NCBI GenBank assembly: GCA_033032175.1
Contig: CM065316.1
Span: forward strand, 8,960,115 to 9,024,114
Origin: Saturnia japonica
Lineage: Eukaryota; Arthropoda; Insecta; Lepidoptera; Saturniidae
DNA length: 64,000 bases
Direction of reading: 5' to 3'
Shown here: positions 58,720 to 64,000 of the stretch, in pieces
Position numbering within the stretch: position 1 is the stretch's first letter
Layout of the letters: each line of letters starts with the position of its first letter
Position numbers and translations under genes: made by a program
The notes under the pieces: generated by a model
The model's database searches: none
What the model saw: the letters and a program-made list of their open reading frames with translations, nothing else
Told to the model about the DNA's origin: nothing

Positions 58720-58793
58720 GTGAATTATTATTTTAAATTATTTTTGTGGCATATGCTAAATATATAAATAAGTAGATATTTTTGTTTTTGTAG

Positions 58794-59084
58794 GCGACTA
58801 GAACATTATTCATCGGTAACTTAGAAAAAGATGTAACTCAGCAACAACTCAGGGAGAAATTCAAACATTTTGGTCGTATAATTGAGATAGATATAAAAAA
58901 AGGTAGTGGCGGAGGCGCTGGTTATGCATTTTGCCAATACGCCTCTATATCAAGCGTAGTAGAGGCGATACGAGCCATGGATGGTGAATATGTAGGTGGC
59001 TCTCGGGTGAAACTTGGATTCGGTAAACCTGTAGCTACAACTTGCGTATGGGTGGACGGCCTTACTGAACATACGGAGAAACAG
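58794..59084 (+). CDS. spen: spen exon D, RRM3 and start of RRM4
   Basis: The exon is bounded by TTTTGTAG and GTGCGG, 97 codons, phase 0. ATRTLFIGNLEKDVT carries RNP2 (LFIGNL); GYAFCQYA is RNP1; AMDGEYVGGSRVKLGFGKP is characteristic of SPEN RRM3. CVWVDGLTEHTEKQ starts RRM4 (RNP2 VWVDGL), so this exon boundary cuts RRM4 after its first strand. The preceding intron is only 74 bp. No disruptions were seen. Confidence 0.92.
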
Positions 59085-59353
59085 GTGCGGTGTATCTTTG
59101 AACTATTTCAATATTTTAATTATAGCAAAAGTTGTAAAGAACCTTGCTGAATGGCGCTAACCCAGTTATTTTAAAACTATGGCAGTTGTCACCGAAATAA
59201 AGTCGTTGCAAACGCGACAACTTTCTTAGTCAGCAAGAAGTTTAATATTCCTGCCAAATAACGCGCTTTTGCCAGAATTCGTTTTTTTTATTGTTTCATT
59301 TTTCGTGGTAAATAACAATTAAAATTTTCAAAAAAGTCATGGGTTTGTGTCAG
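59085..59353 (+). other. spen intron, 269 bp
   Basis: GTGCGG to TTGTGTCAG. No repeat is recognised. Confidence 0.7.
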
Positions 59354-59554
59354 GTTCTGGGTGCAGTATCGCGTTGCGGTGCGGCAACATCTGTTTGTGT
59401 GGATCGCGCGGCGGGTGCGGCACTGGTACATTTTGAGCAGGCGGCCGCAGCCGGCACCGCTGTGCGTGAGTTGCGGCGCGTTGCAGCCGCCATCTCTGCC
59501 GCCGAGCCTGATCACCCGCGCCTTTGTGTTGATTACGCTTCGCGCGAGTGCCAG
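59354..59554 (+). CDS. spen: spen exon E, remainder of RRM4
   Basis: The exon lies between TTGTGTCAG and GTGCCA, 67 codons in phase 0. VLGAVSRCGAATSVCVDRAA leads to RNP1-like AALVHFEQ, then RRVAAAISAAEPDHPRLCVD and YASRECQ, matching the end of SPEN RRM4, where the residues just before the helix (VDFASRECQ in relatives) are conserved. The exon is strongly GC-rich and alanine-rich in otherwise AT-rich DNA; neighbouring exons are not. Two longer open frames overlap it and are shadows. Confidence 0.9.
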
Positions 59555-59625
59555 GTGCCATTCTCTTTATTCACTCAAAGGGCAGTTCTATGAATATTCC
59601 ATATTTATACCCAATTTTTGTGCAG

Positions 59626-59744
59626 GAGGCCTTCTATGAGCAACTTGAAAAACATGGCGGATCTGCAGCGTTAACGGGTTCCGAGAGACTGGCTGGTGAT
59701 TTGTCTACCCGGTACTTGCCCTCTACACGTCACGAACCTATTAG
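59626..59744 (+). CDS. spen: spen exon F, end of the RRM block
   Basis: The exon lies between TTTTTGTGCAG and GTTTGT, 119 bp, phase 0 in and two bases (AG) out. It reads EAFYEQLEKHGGSAALTGSE and RLAGDLSTRYLPSTRHEPI, continuing from YASRECQ as in SPEN proteins. The final AG plus the next exon's G make Arg. The intron before it is 71 bp. Confidence 0.88.
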
Positions 59745-59825
59745 GTTTGTGTGATGATTGATTGTTATGCTCTGTAAGTTTGTTCTATATTGATTGTGAT
59801 TTAATCGCTTAAGCGTTTTGTTCAG

Positions 59826-59951
59826 GTATGATAGCTGCGGCTCGGTTCGTTCGCGAGCTTCTAGTTTTGGGCGTGCATCTTCGAGAACCCCGCGATATTC
59901 CACTACTGATCATTTTGATCCCACTGACTATGCAGCAGATCGACGCTACAG
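59826..59951 (+). CDS. spen: spen exon G, start of the post-RRM linker
   Basis: The exon lies between TTTTGTTCAG and GTATTT, 126 bp, with one base in and two out. After the split Arg it reads YDSCGSVRSRASSFGRASSR, then TPRYSTTDHFDPTDYAADRR and Y: a Ser/Arg-rich, probably phosphorylatable region. A following exon must begin with one base to complete AG-N. None was found before 64000, so the next intron is longer than 4 kb or the exon is too short to see. Confidence 0.82.
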
Positions 59952-60617
59952 GTATTTATACATTGGTTTCAGGGTATTTGCAAGGTTTTGAGATAATACT
60001 GATGTTTTGTGTTTGTGTATATAACGTCGGCTTAACCTCTTAAAATGTGTTTGTAAGTTCTATCACCAAATAATGTTTCATACCAAAATTTGATAGCATT
60101 TGAAAAACAACGATAAAATACAATCTATGAATAAATCTGTTGTGACCTGGTGATTAATGTTGATATGGTTGATATCAAAGAGGTTTTTTATCTTTGCTTG
60201 ACTGATAGAGAGGTGTATAAGAGGTTATAAAGCTTAATAATAAAAGGAGAGTCCCCTTTATTCATTTATGTTAATTACTCAAGGTGTTAAATTACGATAA
60301 TATATATTTTTGACAAAACATTTTCAGTCTGGGTACTGAAATAATATAATGAAAATTAAGGGATACAAAGTTTATCACCAATAAATGTATTACTTTATTT
60401 AATGGATGACCAGTGACCAATACACTAAGTTGTACATGTTGCAATTTTAATTTAAAAGTAAAAACATTTATCAATGCACTAGCCTTTGAAGGCCAACACC
60501 GCGTGCTTTATTTGTGACCTTTACATAATATAACCGAGAATAAAAAATAAAAATAAAGCAATTGAGTTGAAAATATTTAGAAAAGATAATAACAGTTAAC
60601 AGTTAAAAAAAGTTTAA
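59952..60617 (+). other. spen intron, unassigned part
   Basis: AT-rich intron after exon G; nothing recognised. Confidence 0.5.
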
Positions 60618-60987
60618 TCTTACCTATATAGAAAAATCTCGTGTCACTGTTTTTGTGGTCGCACTCCTCCGAAACGGCTGGACTGATTTTTATGAAATTT
60701 TTGATGTTGCTTAAGTAGGTATGAGAATAGGTTGTAAAGTATATTTCATAAAGTTAGGTGTTCCTATCTAGAATTTTTTTTCTATTTTTGTCAATTTTTT
60801 TTTAGGTATTTCTTTTGATTTGGCGTCAAAAAGTACCTATATGCCCAAATTTTCACCTCATTACCAGCATTTTCAAAGTGGGGGACCTTGCCATTTTTTT
60901 TTTTTCGCACGTGACCGAAGGCATACGAGTATTCCCCAAAAATTATTTTTAATTATCTAGACGAGTGAAGCCGCGGGCAGCAGATAG
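60618..60987 (+). mobile_element. Non-autonomous Helitron, 370 bp
   Basis: It begins TCTTACCTATATAGAAAAAT after A and ends GACGAGTGAAGCCGCGGGCAGCAGATAG before T. The terminal CTAG is mutated to ATAG, but the hairpin segment is intact. It includes CCGAAACGGCTGGACTGATT near the 5' end, a motif of these families. Confidence 0.7.
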
Positions 60988-61029
60988 TATATATACATAA
61001 TTTAACTGTTAATTAGGTACATCCACTAT

Positions 61030-61272
61030 AAATAAAAATAAATAAATAAATATGAGGACAGAATTTCACACACGGCCATTGAATTCCAAACTAAGCAAAG
61101 CTTGTAATATGGTAACTAAACAGCTGATATACATACATATATAAATATTTAACACCCACACACACACAACTGACATTTATGCTCATCACACAAAGTCAGT
61201 CATGGGCGGGGATCGAACCCGCGACCTCTCGGCTCAATAGTAGCGTTTACTACCACTACGCCACGAGATCTG
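61030..61272 (-). mobile_element. tRNA-derived SINE (minus)
   Basis: On the minus strand it opens TCTCGTGGCGTAGTGGTAGT (A-box) and has GTCGCGGGTTCGATCCCCGC (B-box) about 55 bases on. A non-tRNA body with a GT-rich stretch and a (TTTA)n-like tail at 61032-61052 follow. The 5' and 3' acceptor-stem bases do not pair, so it is not a functional tRNA. It sits in the spen region. Confidence 0.65.
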
Positions 61273-61701
61273 TCCATGTTAAATAGTGTATTATATAATT
61301 GTTGATCACACCTCTTTCAGTGTTCAGTGTATCCCAAGATAACAAAAGGTCTGCAACTAACAACGTAAATCCACTTACCGTTCTTCTGGAACGTCCGGTT
61401 TCCCGTTGATGGTCTGCGTGAATGTTGTGGAACAATTACGAATAATCCCAAGCACTTCATTCGCACACATAGTTCGCACACACGGCATAAAGAACTCCTT
61501 TTTTGCTCTTAGCAGTCGAACACTCGCGAACGTAATGACAAAGAATAACCGTTACGACTATTCGGCCGCATTTTGAAGTAGGGAGGTGCCGGACCGCGAC
61601 TCTCCGGTACAACTGACAGTTCCGTCAGTTCAGTAGCAGATGTACGCGCTATCATTCGGAAAACCTTGCCCCCAACAAAGAGTTGTACTAAACATAGCCC
61701 A
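61273..61701. other. Non-repeat segment with a possible antisense exon
   Basis: On the minus strand an ATG at 61488 opens 36 codons (MPCVRTMCANEVLGIIRNCS, then TTFTQTINGKPDVPEE) ending exactly before GTAAGT at 61378. It is less AT-rich than its surroundings. There is no family match and no acceptor is needed if it is a first exon. Weak evidence for a gene. Confidence 0.3.
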
Positions 61702-62373
61702 TCTATACTAATATGATAAGTACATATTTATATAATAATATAAAGTGGAAAAGTTTTTTGTTTGTTTCGGCTTTTGGCAAGCAAGCGGATTCCAAAAATT
61801 AGTTTTGTTTAAGATAGCCAGACTCTCGAGGAATAGTATAGGCTGTTTAAGATTAGGCTACAAGTCTCAATAGCCTTAAATATTGATTTTTGTTACGCAA
61901 GTTGGAAGTCGAGGCCTTCCCGAACTGCTTTAACTGCGTATGCTCGCGTAATCTTTAATGATACGTAAATTCAATGTTCTACAATAATATTGGTCCTTAG
62001 TATATTTAAGAAAAGTCAGCGATAGCATATGCCTATTTCTTATACATAAGTCATATAATAAGGTATTTTGTGACAAAGATTTGTTGAAAATTCAAAAGTT
62101 AGTAAGTAAAGTTGTTAAGCATTATTTTTAGACATGTCATATTAATCCTTACAAACAAAAGTTACTTCAACATAAAGACAATTTTATGAAGTTAAATTTT
62201 GCTCTTTAGAGTATGCTATTTGGACACATAGTTTAGGAGATAATGAAAAATTAAAATAATTTGTACTTGCGGCAACAACAATAATTTTGATAGACGACTA
62301 CATGGGTGCGTTGGCGGCGCGATGTTTGTTGGATAAAATTAACACATACACTTAAACCGTGGGGCACAGCTAG
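61702..62373 (+). mobile_element. Non-autonomous Helitron, 672 bp
   Basis: It begins TCTATACTAATATGATAAGT after A and ends GTGGGGCACAGCTAG before T. The interval 62000-62270 matches the inverted remnant at 5745-6005. It has no coding capacity. Confidence 0.65.
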
Positions 62374-62375
62374 TA

Positions 62376-62528
62376 TCTTACTAATATAATAAATTTGAAA
62401 GTGTGTATGTTTGGATATTTGGATGTTTGTTACGCAATCACGCAAAAACAGCTAAACGGATTTAGATGAAATTTGACACAGATAGTGATATCCAATAATA
62501 CGCAGACGAAGTCGCGGGTATCAGCTAG
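62376..62528 (+). mobile_element. Short non-autonomous Helitron, 153 bp, next to another
   Basis: It begins TCTTACTAATATAATAAATT after A, then has ACGCAATCACGCAAAAACAG and GGATTTAGATGAAATTTG, and ends with the hairpin segment GCAGACGAAGTCGCGGG then CAGCTAG before T. This resembles the Lep1-like short Helitrons of Lepidoptera. It starts 2 bp after the CTAG of the previous element. Confidence 0.75.
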
Positions 62529-64000
62529 TATTATAATAAAATAAAAATAAATATGTTAGGTATTTAATAAATTTAAATATGTGTGTCTCCCTAGAACTTC
62601 GCAACATTCGTATAGAATGCCTGCAATGAGTCCGAAATCAAATCTACTGAGTTACTGAAGAGGTTGTACAAGCGTGACAATCTGAAAATCATAGTGTTAA
62701 ATCCTAGATTCGTCCGAGCATGTCGTGTTTGGACTGTCGGTATCATAACTGCGATATCGATGTCCTAATCATGAATTTCAGCAGTAATCGTGGCCAATAA
62801 ACATGTGTCTGCTATAGCCAAACGTAACTGAAAACGGTTGACATGCCTCTAACGTACCGTATCGGTATTGATATAGCTAACAACGGCTATCAGATATCTA
62901 GGTACTAACAAATGAAAATGACGCGACGCTGTCAACCAACTTACAATATCACAATAGCTGGTTATTTCAGCGATTCTCGTTTCGCTATGTTGGTAACCAA
63001 ACGAACAATAATATCCATAATAACCAAAATAATTATGCCTTCTCTCACTTTCTAAGCGATTCCTTACGTGCAAAACAAAGAAGCAGCGAATCTAGCGGTT
63101 CAATAACCAGTAAAATTTTACTAATATTAATATAAACCAAAGACGACCTAATTTCTATAACACTAAGGCATAGCTGTAATAAGGTTTAGAAGATCAAACT
63201 ATAATGGTTAATTATTTCGAGGAAAACCGTTCATTATAATTTGACCTATGAAAGCTTTTGTTAAACTTTGTAGCGATAGACATAAGGTCGTGATTACTTT
63301 ACGAAGTTTGCGATATTCATGACACGTAGAATTGTTTTAGTTTTTGTTAGGTGACGTCACTGCGTGTTATGTTGTTTGTTTTGTTTGAGAGATGAAACAG
63401 AATATGCAAAATAAAAAAGTAAAAATTGTAAATATTTTGTTCGATAAAGTAGATTTGTTTCAATGGCGATTTTTAAATGCGCCACAATTTTTATCTATTG
63501 TAAAAAAATGTACTAGTCCTAAGCATTAAAAAGCATAAAGGTAAATCGTTATAGGGAAGAGGAATCATTATTATCTGTGCACTTACACGTCGAATAACAT
63601 CGAGTAGGATTTTTTTGGAGGGATCTTAAAGTGATATGTTGTGGATTTTATTTTTAATTCATTAACTTAGGGGTTTGACCCTATGTTATGTAATATTGGT
63701 TGCATTTTGCGTGATATACTTTGGTTGTTGTGCATAAGTGAAGTGGATTATAGATATAAAGCGGAAAACATGCATTTTGAGATCTCACAAAAACTCCCTA
63801 GATCGTTCTAACAAGGCAGCCACCATCTTGTTAGACGGCGCTTTGTATAAAATACATATTACTACGAAGGTTTGAAAACATGGACACTGGAAAGTTTTAC
63901 GAAGGCTTAAAAAACGTTGACACTGAAAAGCCCATTTTTTACATTGGAAAATTTTATGAAGGTTCAAAAACATTAACACTGGTAAGTGCTTTTGCGGCGC
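62529..64000. other. Unassigned sequence; degenerate short repeat at the end
   Basis: No exon is recognised. Near the end a core like GAAGG.TT.AAAAAC.T.GACACTG recurs at about 63865, 63900 and 63958. The remainder is AT-rich and probably intronic. Confidence 0.4.

Noticed and set aside
58363..58767. A 134-codon gene starting MGYLVCFLLQ
   Set aside because: The first codons are intron sequence before the acceptor TTATTACAG and the last ones run past the donor; the middle is spen exon C.
61199..61272. A functional tRNA gene on the minus strand
   Set aside because: A and B boxes are present, but the acceptor stem does not pair and a SINE-like body and tail follow.

Overview
The window is a stretch of AT-rich, intron-bearing insect nuclear DNA, very probably from a moth or butterfly (Lepidoptera). 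Three things point this way: one multi-exon host gene (a split ends/SPEN orthologue) with GT-AG introns; dense, mutually inserted transposons of insect type (R1-clade, Jockey-like and RTE-like LINEs, Tc1/mariner, hAT, a tRNA-headed SINE); and many Helitrons whose 3' ends carry the hairpin plus CTAG ending common in Lepidoptera. The species cannot be named from sequence alone. There are no bacterial operons, rRNA genes, functional tRNAs or CRISPR arrays.

Layout. 1-6.6 kb: mostly unassigned AT-rich DNA with a tandem/palindromic repeat, a Tc1/mariner fragment and decayed Helitron ends. 6.6-10.3 kb: one dispersed repeat (called R3 here) broken by three insertions in a row: a pogo-like MITE, a 5'-truncated Jockey-like LINE with an 8-bp target duplication, and a nearly intact DD41D ('rosa'-type) mariner with a 359-residue transposase. 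A second R3 copy at 25.4 kb lacks all three and serves as the empty site. 10.3-26 kb: LINE, SINE and mariner debris, a 536-bp non-autonomous Helitron with both ends, and an R1-clade LINE with a 13-bp target duplication.

26.3-34.2 kb: a complete autonomous Helitron on the minus strand with 5' TC and 3' CTAG ends. Its 1676-codon RepHel frame is interrupted by one TGA. A repeat copy at 45.8 kb shows the unoccupied target site. 34.2-50.2 kb: a repeat unit (called R here) plus an internally deleted mariner, both present twice; a LINE with a Helitron inside it; a 1.5-kb hAT-like element with an 8-bp target duplication; and a rearranged set of inverted repeats at 41.2-45.1 kb.

51.3-60 kb and beyond: seven exons of spen on the plus strand, all splice phases consistent, encoding a Ser/Arg-rich linker, three RRMs and the start of the next linker. 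The gene is open at both ends: the first RRM and the long C-terminal part with the SPOC domain are not visible. Its introns hold a 1245-bp mariner, a small MADF-containing element, a SINE and several Helitrons, two of them 2 bp apart. Apart from spen, nothing in the window looks like a working host gene; the rest is transposons at different stages of decay.
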